Of a stretch of 15,477 nt of DNA, positions 6,247 to 12,411 are shown piece after piece (positions within the stretch are counted from its first letter, which is position 1; every line of letters begins with the position of its first letter). Below the pieces are notes generated by a model that was not told the origin of the DNA, did no database searches, and saw nothing but the letters and a program-made list of their open reading frames with translations. Source of the DNA: Methanobacteriota archaeon (GTDB lineage: Archaea; Thermoplasmatota; Thermoplasmata; RBG-16-68-12); assembly GCA_005878415.1 (NCBI GenBank), contig VBMM01000105.1, positions 1 to 15,477 on the forward strand, written 5' to 3'. Made by a program: the position numbers and the translations under genes.

Positions 6247-7440
6247 GTGTTCCAGAAGCACGTCCTGTTGTTCGCAATCTCGCTACTGGTATGCGCGATC
6301 ATCTCGAACGTCCTGATCACGATCTACGTCACCGAACCGGGACAGCAGTCCCCTTCGTTCCAAGACGGCATCGTCCTGTCGAAGCGGGTCCAAGCTGCGT
6401 TCGACTACCTGTTCGCGATCGCGATCGGCGCGTTCATCGTCGTCGCGACGACGCCGACGATCAGCTCGCGGAAGGACTTCGCGCACTACATGACGGACGA
6501 GTTCCCCAACTCGTACGTGTTCTATGTGTTCATCATGTTCATCACGATCGTCACGATCCTCGTCTCCCCCGTTACCGTGATCTCGACGAACCCGACCGTG
6601 ATCTCGTTCGAACCGTATTTCCTGTTCATCAACGGCTTCGCGGTCGCGACCCTGATCCTCTACGGTCCGTACCGGTTCGTCACCTACCTCCGGAAGACGA
6701 AACCCGGGCAGGAAGTCCGGCGGGACACGTTCCTGATCATCTTCGGGATCTCCGGCTTCGCGGTCGGCGAACTGCTGTTCGAGATCCTCCTCCCGAATAA
6801 CGGGATCGATCTGCGGGCTCCCGGCTTCATCGTCGAGATGGCGCTCGTCGGGTTAATCGCCTTCGGCGTCCGCGAGAAGTCGTTCCTGCAGGAGTTGATC
6901 GTGCCGGAGGCGGAGGCGAACCTGCTCACGAAGCCGACGTACGAGCTAGACCGGGGGTACACCTACGCCGTCCTCGAGCGGGATGCGGGCCAGGCGTTCG
7001 AGATCTTCAAAGACTCCGTGACGCACGGGGCGCAAGGCCTGTGCATCACCCGGCGCTCGCCGAAATCCGTCATGACGGAGTACGGGCTCGAGAAGACGCC
7101 CGTCCTCTGGCTGAGCCGCGTCGCGACGGAGAAGAACGCCGTCCGGCCATCGCCCCCGGAGAAGGTCGCGATGGCGGTCGAGCATTTCATCGAGGTGAGC
7201 GAGAACAGCATCGTCCTCCTCGATGGGTTCGAGTACCTCGTGTCGCACAACGACTTCGGCTCGGTCCTCGCCCTCCTACACGACCTCAACGAATCCGTGG
7301 CGATGCGAGAGGCGATCCTCCTCGTGCCATTCGACCCGACGGCGTTCGGGGAACGCGAGATCGCGCTCATCCGACGCGAGCTGCGGCTCCTCGGGCCGAT
7401 GGCGGAGGAGTTCGGACCCGCCACGAAGATCTCGCCTTGA
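6247..7440 (+). CDS. Multi-pass membrane protein with C-terminal DUF835 domain
   Basis: The GTG at 6247 is the first ordinary start (397 residues), but the true protein probably begins about 34 residues earlier. Residues 5-28, 50-69, 90-112, 122-142, 160-181 and 191-208 look like six transmembrane helices, and the upstream extension adds one, making seven. A short linker leads to a soluble DUF835 domain (about 233-385), with YELDRGYTYAVLE, GLCITRRSP, LWLSR, SIVLLDGFEYLVSHNDF and LLVPFDPTAFGEREIALIRRE as landmarks. DUF835 is common in Thermoplasmata and Thermococci and its role is unknown; its LLDGFEYL segment looks like an NTPase-like strand-acid end, but no Walker A loop is present. A seven-helix sensor passing a signal to a cytoplasmic DUF835 domain is an inference. 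The thioredoxin gene follows 46 bases later with its own TATA box. Confidence 0.85.
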   Translation: MFQKHVLLFAISLLVCAIISNVLITIYVTEPGQQSPSFQDGIVLSKRVQAAFDYLFAIAIGAFIVVATTPTISSRKDFAHYMTDEFPNSYVFYVFIMFITIVTILVSPVTVISTNPTVISFEPYFLFINGFAVATLILYGPYRFVTYLRKTKPGQEVRRDTFLIIFGISGFAVGELLFEILLPNNGIDLRAPGFIVEMALVGLIAFGVREKSFLQELIVPEAEANLLTKPTYELDRGYTYAVLERDAGQAFEIFKDSVTHGAQGLCITRRSPKSVMTEYGLEKTPVLWLSRVATEKNAVRPSPPEKVAMAVEHFIEVSENSIVLLDGFEYLVSHNDFGSVLALLHDLNESVAMREAILLVPFDPTAFGEREIALIRRELRLLGPMAEEFGPATKISP

Positions 7441-7455
7441 ACCGGGGGCCAAAGG

Positions 7456-7463
7456 CTTTTATC
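7456..7463 (+). promoter_or_regulatory. TATA box of the thioredoxin gene
   Basis: CTTTTATC is centred 27 bases before the ATG at 7487, the spacing expected for a leaderless archaeal transcript. A short GCC-AAA-GGC hairpin directly precedes the T-run, so the same bases could also end the DUF835 transcript. Confidence 0.6.
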
Positions 7464-7486
7464 CGCCGGCCCGCGTGGGCTTTCTC

Positions 7487-7894
7487 ATGGAGGATCCGGA
7501 GCTCGAGGCGATCCGCGCGAAGAAGCTACGCGAGCGCCTGGCGGCGGCCGCGCCAAAGCCTGCAACGCCGGCGTGGCGCGGTCCGGTCTTCCTGACGGAC
7601 GCGACGTTTGACGCCGAGGTCCGTAAGCCCGGATTGTTGCTGATCGACTTCTGGGCAGAATGGTGCGGGCCGTGCCATCGGGTCGCTCCGATCCTGGAGG
7701 AAATCGCGAAGGTTCGCGCGGGCCGGTTGCGCCTCGGGAAGCTGAACGTGGATGAGAGCCCGCAAACGCCGGCTCGCTTCCAGATCGAATCCATCCCCAC
7801 GATGCTCCTCTTCAAGGACGGGAAGTTCGTGGACGGTCTGGTGGGCGCGCTGCCGCGCCCGCAGATCGAAGCCTTCGTCGACCGCTGGACGTGA
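7487..7894 (+). CDS. Thioredoxin-family protein with N-terminal helical extension
   Basis: This 135-residue protein carries the classic active site WCGPC at 59-63, preceded by LLIDFWAE, and the cis-proline loop SIPTMLLF with Pro104, then the GLVGALP turn, so the thioredoxin fold is complete. It acts as a cytosolic dithiol reductant; there is no signal peptide. Residues 1-33 are extra compared with a plain thioredoxin. MEDPELEAIRAKKLRERL is a charged helix much like the N-terminus of archaeal PDCD5-family DNA-binding proteins (DEELEAIRxKKL). This is a visible resemblance only, and such a helix may simply be a partner-binding tail. The ATG at 7487 is chosen because a TATA box sits at leaderless distance; the frame is open further upstream but over the DUF835 gene. 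No dedicated reductase is nearby. The family is certain; the partner is unknown. Confidence 0.93.
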   Translation: MEDPELEAIRAKKLRERLAAAAPKPATPAWRGPVFLTDATFDAEVRKPGLLLIDFWAEWCGPCHRVAPILEEIAKVRAGRLRLGKLNVDESPQTPARFQIESIPTMLLFKDGKFVDGLVGALPRPQIEAFVDRWT

Positions 7895-7927
7895 AGACTC
7901 GCGGGCCCCGCCGAATTGAGGTCGGAC

Positions 7928-8803
7928 TCACTGCGCGAGCGGACCCGTCGGGCGCGGTTTCGCTTCTTTCAGTTGCGGCCGGAGGTTCTCAACAATCGTC
8001 CGGAACGCCTTCGCGGCCTCAGAGTCCGGATGCTCGATGACGAACGGCTTTCCGGCGTCTCCGCCGATCACGATGCGAGGGTCGAGCGGGATGCGACCGA
8101 GGAACGTCAGGCCCAACTCCTTCGCGGCGGCCTCGCCGCCCCCGACCTTGAAGATGTCCGTCGGCTTGCCGCAGTGCGGACACACGAATCCGCTCATGTT
8201 CTCGATGACCCCGAGGATGTCCATCTTCACGGCCTTCGCAAAGCCGATCGACTTACGAACGTCGAGGAGGGACACCTCCTGCGGCGTCGTCACGACGACC
8301 GCCCCGTCCGCGTCGGGGATCTCCTGCGCGACGCTGAGCGGCTCGTCGCTCGTCCCCGGCGGCAGGTCGATCACGAGGTAGTCGAGGTCACCCCACTCCG
8401 TGTCGGAGAGCATCTGCTTCAAGGCCTTGATTTTCAGCGGCCCGCGCCAGACGACGGCGGTGTCGCGCTCGATGAGTTGGGCCATCGAGATCACGCGCAC
8501 GCCGGCCGGGCCGACCGTCGGTTCGAGCCCCGTCTCGGTCGCCTTTACTTGGGCGTCTTCCACGCCCATAATCTTCGCGACGTCCGGACCCGTGACGTCC
8601 GCGTCGACGAGGCCGGCGGGGCCTTCTTCGGCGAGGACGCAGGCGAGGTTGGCGGCAACGGTCGTCTTGCCCACGCCACCCTTCCCTGACATCACGACAA
8701 TCTTGTGCTTGATACGCGACATGCGCTGGGCCATCTTCATGCGTTCGCGCATCGCGGCCATGATGTGTGGCGGAATCTGGGCGGTCTCGAGTTCTTCGGC
8801 CAC
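7928..8803 (-). CDS. mrp: Mrp/NBP35-family Fe-S cluster carrier ATPase
   Basis: This 291-residue P-loop ATPase of the Mrp/ApbC/NBP35 group binds and transfers Fe-S clusters to apoproteins in the cytosol. It has the deviant Walker A GKGGVGKTT (40-48) with its signature lysine, LVDADVTGPD (65-74), the family motif DLPPGTSDEP (146-155), and the cluster-binding CPHC (208-211) used at the dimer interface. It lacks the N-terminal ferredoxin-like cysteines of eukaryotic NBP35 and the N-terminal DUF59 domain of many bacterial Mrp proteins, which is usual for archaeal forms. The N-terminus is a methionine-rich helix. The start is GTG at 8803, supported by GGTGA four bases upstream and a TATA box at 8842-8850. 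It converges on the thioredoxin gene, with 33 bases between stops. The relative Ind1 matures complex I, and complex I genes lie in this window, but that link is only suggestive. Confidence 0.95.
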   Translation of the reverse strand: MAEELETAQIPPHIMAAMRERMKMAQRMSRIKHKIVVMSGKGGVGKTTVAANLACVLAEEGPAGLVDADVTGPDVAKIMGVEDAQVKATETGLEPTVGPAGVRVISMAQLIERDTAVVWRGPLKIKALKQMLSDTEWGDLDYLVIDLPPGTSDEPLSVAQEIPDADGAVVVTTPQEVSLLDVRKSIGFAKAVKMDILGVIENMSGFVCPHCGKPTDIFKVGGGEAAAKELGLTFLGRIPLDPRIVIGGDAGKPFVIEHPDSEAAKAFRTIVENLRPQLKEAKPRPTGPLAQ

Positions 8804-8807
8804 GGTT

Positions 8808-8812
8808 TCACC
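8808..8812 (-). promoter_or_regulatory. Ribosome binding site of the Mrp gene
   Basis: GGTGA on the minus strand lies four bases before the GTG at 8803. It matches the 16S anti-Shine-Dalgarno end and supports the choice of GTG as start. Confidence 0.45.
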
Positions 8813-8841
8813 GGGAGAGATGCAGAGTCAGATTCGCGCGA

Positions 8842-8850
8842 GTATTAAAC
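8842..8850 (-). promoter_or_regulatory. TATA box of the Mrp gene
   Basis: GTTTAATAC on the minus strand is centred 43 bases before the GTG at 8803, predicting a leader of about 16 bases that contains the GGTGA site. It lies between the Mrp start and the stop codon of the upstream metalloprotease (8861). Confidence 0.55.
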
Positions 8851-8860
8851 GTTGCGGGAC

Positions 8861-9721
8861 CTACGTTTCGGCGGCCTTTGTCATCAGGCCGGCGAGCGTC
8901 CGCACCTGGAGGAGGAAGGTCTCTGCGGACGGATCGTTCGGGAGGTTCGCGAAGAACTCCGCAAACGAATCGACGGCCGTGAATCCGGCCTCGCGGTCGA
9001 ACGCCCGCGCCCGGTCCCACAGCGGGTCGTCCGTCCGGATGAGGCGGTGCCGCACGAGGTTTCCGAGTGCGAAGCCGTTGGTCACCGCAAGCCCGACGTT
9101 CTGCCAGCGGTCCTGGCCCCGCATCTCCGCATTCCCGTCAATCCATCCCGCAAAGAAGCGATACGCCCGGTCCCCGCCGTCCGAGGCGAACACGAGGAAC
9201 GCGAGGTCGTCGGCATAGATGTCCTGGATGTGGTTGAACGCCCCGGAGAACGCGCCCTCCGCCGCCCGTGGAATCCGCACCTCGCGGCCCATCTTCCGGT
9301 AGACGTCCGGATCGTGCGAGGCGTGGTGGGCTTCCGTGCGGAGCATGTGGCCCATCTCATGCGCCACGAGGCCGTCAAGCGTCCCCGATTGCACCGCGCG
9401 GACGGATACGAACAGCGTGTGGCGGTCCCTCAGGGACTTCGAGGCGCCCATGATCGGCATCGAGACGATCTCGGCGGAGACCGGCGACCGCAGACGCAGG
9501 CCTTCTTCCGCGTAACGGCGCTCGACCGCTTCGAACGCCTCCTCGACCTTTCGAGTCCCGCCTCGGCCCGCCTTGTCGACGATCGCGATGAGCACAATCC
9601 TCGGAACCGTCGGTTTGGGAAAAAGCTTCGCGGCGTTTCGGAAGAACGCGCGATGCTCGTACTCGATCCGGGCGCATCTCGTCGCTCCGACCAAAGGTTT
9701 AAGCGACTTCGCTCTCCTCAT
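8861..9721 (-). CDS. HEMGH zinc metalloprotease-like protein
   Basis: This predicted 286-residue soluble protein has the zinc-binding helix VAHEMGHML, with His121, Glu122 and His125. An acidic NHIQDIYADD segment (163-172) about 40 residues downstream is a plausible site for a third ligand (Asp167 or Asp171). Upstream, VSAEIVSMPIMGA and HTLFVSVRAVQ look like the edge strands before the active-site helix of gluzincin-type peptidases. No signal peptide or membrane segment is visible, so it would act in the cytosol. I do not recognise a named family. The start is uncertain: ATG at 9721 is used, but its first ten codons overlap the malic enzyme TATA box. The N-terminus could be an in-frame TTG at 9694 or GTG at 9595. 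It is head-to-head with malic enzyme (24 bases between start codons) and 57 bases upstream of the Mrp gene, which has its own promoter. Confidence 0.85.
   Translation of the reverse strand: MRRAKSLKPLVGATRCARIEYEHRAFFRNAAKLFPKPTVPRIVLIAIVDKAGRGGTRKVEEAFEAVERRYAEEGLRLRSPVSAEIVSMPIMGASKSLRDRHTLFVSVRAVQSGTLDGLVAHEMGHMLRTEAHHASHDPDVYRKMGREVRIPRAAEGAFSGAFNHIQDIYADDLAFLVFASDGGDRAYRFFAGWIDGNAEMRGQDRWQNVGLAVTNGFALGNLVRHRLIRTDDPLWDRARAFDREAGFTAVDSFAEFFANLPNDPSAETFLLQVRTLAGLMTKAAET
9697..9704 (+). promoter_or_regulatory. TATA box of malic enzyme, within the start of the divergent protease gene
   Basis: GTTTAAGC is centred 45 bases before the ATG at 9746, predicting a leader of about 19 bases. The same bases read as GCTTAAAC on the minus strand, so they could also drive a shorter form of the divergent metalloprotease. 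Confidence 0.5.
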
Positions 9722-9736
9722 CGGCCCGTCCCTTCT

Positions 9737-9740
9737 GGTG
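9737..9740 (+). promoter_or_regulatory. Ribosome binding site of malic enzyme
   Basis: GGTG lies five bases before the ATG at 9746. It matches the site used before the Mrp gene, the other gene here with a predicted longer leader. Confidence 0.4.
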
Positions 9741-9745
9741 TACTC

Positions 9746-11140
9746 ATGGTTGCGACGAAGAAGCGCGCGCGCTCGAAGGACGTCAAGGTGCCGACGCCGC
9801 AAGAGGTGGAGGACAACCTCCGGAAGGCGAACCTCCCGAAGGAGCAGTCCGCGAAGTACCATCCATACTACCAGGGCAAAATCGAGATCGTCCCGCGGGT
9901 CCCGGTGCGCTCATTCAACGACTTTGCGATCTGGTACACTCCCGGCGTCGCACAGCCGTGCCTCGACATCCAGGCGGACCCCGAGAAAGTCTGGACCCTG
10001 ACGAACAAGTGGAACCAGGTCGCCATCGTCACCGACGGAACGCGCGTCCTCGGCCTCGGCGACATCGGCCCGGAAGCGGGCCTGCCGGTGATGGAGGGCA
10101 AGTCGCTCCTCTTCAAGTATCTCGGGGGCGTCGATGCGTTCCCCCTGCCCCTGGCGACGAAGGACCCGGAGAAGATCATCGAGACGGTCAAGTTGATCAC
10201 GCCCTCGTTCGGCGGCGTGAACCTCGAGGACATCGCGCAGCCGAAGTGCTTCGCCATCCTCGACCGCCTCCGGAAGGAGTGCGAGATCGCGGTCTGGCAT
10301 GACGACCAGCAGGGCACCGCGACGATCAACGTGGCCGGGGTCATCAACGCCCTGAAGGTCGTCGGAAAGGCGATGTCCGACGTCACGATCACCCTCGTCG
10401 GCGCGGGCGCGTCGAACATCCGGACCGCGAAGCTGCTCGTCGAGGCCGGCGCGAAACCGGGCCACCTCGTCCTCGTGGACTCGAAAGGGATCGTCGGGCG
10501 TCACCGCGCGGACATCGAGGCCGCCGCGGCCGATTACCGGGAGAAATGGGAACTCGCCCAGACGTCGAACGCGGAGGGCCGCCAGGGCGGCATTCCGGAG
10601 GCGATGGCCGACGCCGACGTCGTGATCGCGGCCTCGAGGCCCGGTCCCGGGGTGATCCAGAAGGACTGGGTCGCGTCGATGGCGGACGACGCGATCCTCT
10701 TCGCCATCGCGAACCCGGTGCCGGAGATCTGGCCGTGGGAGGCGGCGGAAGCCGGCGCGCGCGTGATCGCGACCGGCCGAAGCGACTTCCCGAATCAGGT
10801 GAACAACAGCCTCGGCTTCCCCGGGATCTTCCGCGGCACGCTCGACGTGCGGGCGCGGACCATTACCGACGAGATGTGCATCGCCGCGGCGGAGGAGCTC
10901 GCGAGGGTCCAGGAGGAGCGCGGGCTGGACGAGGAGCACATCGTGCCCACGATGGAGGAGATCGACGTCTTCGCGCGGGAGGCCGCCGCCGTCGGCCGGA
11001 AGGCGATCGACCAGGGCATCGCGCGCGTCACGAAGAGCCGCGACGAGCTCCTCGAGAGCGCGCTCGCGCTGATCCGGCGGGCGCGAGAGCAGACGCAGTT
11101 CCTGATGCAGGACGGGTTCATCCGGCCGCCGCCTCCGTGA
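9746..11140 (+). CDS. NAD(P)-dependent malic enzyme (oxaloacetate-decarboxylating)
   Basis: This 464-residue cytosolic enzyme oxidatively decarboxylates malate to pyruvate and CO2 with reduction of NAD(P)+. The malic N-terminal domain has YTPGVA with catalytic Tyr64, TDGTRVLGLGDIGPEAGLPVMEGK with the catalytic lysine (Lys119), the metal site Glu161-Asp162 (EDIAQP) and HDDQQGTA (185-192). The NAD(P) domain has LVGAGASN (217-224) and IANPVPEI (321-328). The acidic strand end LVDSKG (243-248) follows the Rossmann motif and favours NAD+, though the cofactor cannot be settled by eye. It has a lysine/arginine-rich N-terminal tail (1-14) and a C-terminal helix ending in PPPP, and is somewhat longer than compact archaeal forms. 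The ATG at 9746 is supported by GGTG five bases upstream. Phosphotransacetylase-fused malic enzymes are excluded by length. Confidence 0.97.
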   Translation: MVATKKRARSKDVKVPTPQEVEDNLRKANLPKEQSAKYHPYYQGKIEIVPRVPVRSFNDFAIWYTPGVAQPCLDIQADPEKVWTLTNKWNQVAIVTDGTRVLGLGDIGPEAGLPVMEGKSLLFKYLGGVDAFPLPLATKDPEKIIETVKLITPSFGGVNLEDIAQPKCFAILDRLRKECEIAVWHDDQQGTATINVAGVINALKVVGKAMSDVTITLVGAGASNIRTAKLLVEAGAKPGHLVLVDSKGIVGRHRADIEAAAADYREKWELAQTSNAEGRQGGIPEAMADADVVIAASRPGPGVIQKDWVASMADDAILFAIANPVPEIWPWEAAEAGARVIATGRSDFPNQVNNSLGFPGIFRGTLDVRARTITDEMCIAAAEELARVQEERGLDEEHIVPTMEEIDVFAREAAAVGRKAIDQGIARVTKSRDELLESALALIRRAREQTQFLMQDGFIRPPPP

Positions 11141-11156
11141 GGCACGCCCGCGGTGG

Positions 11157-11163
11157 GTTTATC
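11157..11163 (+). promoter_or_regulatory. TATA box of the 71-aa protein and protease operon
   Basis: GTTTATC is centred 27 bases before the ATG at 11188, the same distance as for thioredoxin, so a leaderless transcript is expected. It follows the malic enzyme stop codon by 16 bases and its T-run may also end that transcript. Confidence 0.55.
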
Positions 11164-11187
11164 GTCCCGGCGCGTCATCGCTGGACC

Positions 11188-11403
11188 ATGGCCTCGGTGG
11201 AGGAGGTGAAGCGCCGCCACGAGGCCTCGCTGATGAAGATCCGCGGGGTCGTCGGGGTCGGGATCGGCCGGTATCCGGATGGCCGGGACTGCATCCGCGT
11301 CTACGTCGAGAAGGACCATCCCCGGATCCTCGCGGCGATCCCGCACGACCTCGACCAGGTGCCCGTCGAGGTGGTCGTCGCGGGCTCCTTCAAGGCGCTG
11401 TGA
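11188..11403 (+). CDS. 71-aa stand-alone domain related to the N-terminus of the adjacent protease
   Basis: This small protein starts at the ATG at leaderless distance from a TATA box. After a charged helix (VEEVKRRHEASLMKI) comes GVVGVGIGRYPDG, CIRVYVEKDHP, LDQVPVEVVVAGSF. The order strand, strand, helix-like, strand suggests a small alpha/beta (ferredoxin-like) domain. The same pattern appears in residues 28-86 of the next gene product (DVVGVGIGHRT, LALKVYVRQKIHP, VEGVPTDIEEAGEF), so the two share a domain. Such domains are found in front of trypsin-like folds and alone in many prokaryotes, with no established function that I can state. The stop is nine bases before the protease ATG, so the genes are one operon. 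By analogy with protease prodomains that fold alone, it might bind, fold or inhibit its neighbour; that is inference. Confidence 0.85.
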   Translation: MASVEEVKRRHEASLMKIRGVVGVGIGRYPDGRDCIRVYVEKDHPRILAAIPHDLDQVPVEVVVAGSFKAL

Positions 11404-11412
11404 GGCGGTCCC

Positions 11413-12342
11413 ATGGACGCGAAGGACGCCAAGCTCATCTGCGAGTCCCGGTTCCTCGGGCTCGAGCGGGAGGGCATGACGCCGGACGTGCACCCGGACG
11501 TCGTCGGCGTCGGCATCGGCCACCGCACCGTGCGGGGCTTCCCGACGGAAGAACTCGCGCTCAAGGTCTACGTGCGGCAGAAGATCCACCCCCTCCTCGT
11601 GAAGGACGGCCGGACGATCCCGGAGGAGGTCGAAGGCGTCCCGACGGACATCGAGGAGGCGGGCGAGTTCTCGATCTGGCGGCCGATCCCGCCGATCTAC
11701 CAACGGAAGGTCCGTCCCGCGATGGGCGGCCTCTCGATCGGTCACTATGCCATCACCGCCGGCACGCTGTCGTGTCTGGTGAAGGACGCGGGCGAGACGT
11801 TCATCCTGTCGAACAATCACGTCCTCGCGAACGAGAACCGCGGCGTCGAGGGGGATCCGATCCTCCAGCCCGGTGCCTTCGACGGAGGCAAGCCGGATCG
11901 GGACGTGATCGGTCGGCTCGACACGTTCGTCGCCGTCGACCCCGAAGGCCCGAACCTCGCGGACGCGGCGATCGCCGCGCCGTTCGATGCGCATGACGTG
12001 ACCCCGGACATCCTGAACATCGGCCGATTGCGGGGGACCCGCGAGCCGACGCTCGACGAGAAGGTGATGAAGAGCGGCCGCACGACGCGCCTCACAAACG
12101 GCACGGTAGTGGACGCGAGCGCAACGCTCCGCGTGGGCTACGCGACGGGGGCGTACGTCTTCACGGACCAGATGATCGTCAAGGGCGAGCGCGGATCGTT
12201 CAGCGCGGGCGGAGACTCCGGGAGCACGATCGTCGGGTACGACGGCCGGGCCGTCGGGCTGCTGTTCGCCGGATCGCCGTTCTTCACCGTGGCGAACAAG
12301 ATGCCGAACGTCGAGAAGGCCCTCGACGTGAAGGTCGTCTAG
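11413..12342 (+). CDS. Trypsin-like (chymotrypsin-fold) serine protease with N-terminal alpha/beta domain
   Basis: This 309-residue protein has no signal peptide, so it is probably cytosolic, unlike most trypsin-like proteases. Residues 28-86 form a small domain shared with the 71-aa protein just upstream. From about 102 a chymotrypsin-like fold follows, with a full candidate triad: His136 in ILSNNHVLAN, Asp184 in LADAAIAAP and Ser269 in SAGGDSGSTIV (the classic GDSG). SGRTTRLTNGTV and VGLLFAGS also match this group. The overall plan, domain plus GGDSGS protease, resembles the NAL1-like/trypsin-like peptidases known from bacteria and plants. The ATG at 11413 follows the upstream stop by nine bases, with GAGGCGGT overlapping that stop as a possible ribosome site. 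Substrates are unknown. It converges on the polymerase gene, with 55 bases between stops holding two inverted repeats. Confidence 0.92.
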   Translation: MDAKDAKLICESRFLGLEREGMTPDVHPDVVGVGIGHRTVRGFPTEELALKVYVRQKIHPLLVKDGRTIPEEVEGVPTDIEEAGEFSIWRPIPPIYQRKVRPAMGGLSIGHYAITAGTLSCLVKDAGETFILSNNHVLANENRGVEGDPILQPGAFDGGKPDRDVIGRLDTFVAVDPEGPNLADAAIAAPFDAHDVTPDILNIGRLRGTREPTLDEKVMKSGRTTRLTNGTVVDASATLRVGYATGAYVFTDQMIVKGERGSFSAGGDSGSTIVGYDGRAVGLLFAGSPFFTVANKMPNVEKALDVKVV

Positions 12343-12343
12343 A

Positions 12344-12382
12344 CGGCCTCTCCCTAGAATGCACTCCCGAGTTTCGAGGCCG
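12344..12382 (+). terminator. Inverted repeat directly after the protease gene
   Basis: Arms CGGCCTC (12344-12350) and GAGGCCG (12376-12382) are perfectly complementary over 7 bp, around a 25-base loop. The first arm begins two bases after the protease stop codon. No T-run follows, so termination is inferred from position between convergent genes. Confidence 0.35.
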
Positions 12383-12391
12383 AGGGAAACC

Positions 12392-12411
12392 TTCCACTCA
12401 ATTGGGTGGAA
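12392..12411. terminator. Hairpin overlapping the polymerase stop codon
   Basis: TTCCACTC and GGGTGGAA pair over 8 positions (one G-T) around the tetraloop AATT. The hairpin spans the TGA stop of the polymerase gene (12398-12400) and the last codons before it, and points against the transcript of the convergent protease. It could act as a bidirectional end signal; no T-tract is present. Confidence 0.4.

Noticed and set aside
5973..6320. A 115-residue minus-strand open frame in the divergent gap
   Set aside because: It runs antisense into the DUF835 coding region, has no motif or ribosome site, and covers both TATA elements.
6114..6800. A 228-residue plus-strand frame beginning near the DUF835 transcription start
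   Set aside because: Beyond about 6145 it is arginine-rich shadow sequence. Only its first codons matter, as the possible start of a frameshifted DUF835 gene.
7895..7927. The GC-rich near-palindrome GCGGGCCCCGC between thioredoxin and Mrp as a terminator
   Set aside because: The stem would be three to five bases with almost no loop, and there is no T-run, so it is not distinguishable from base composition.
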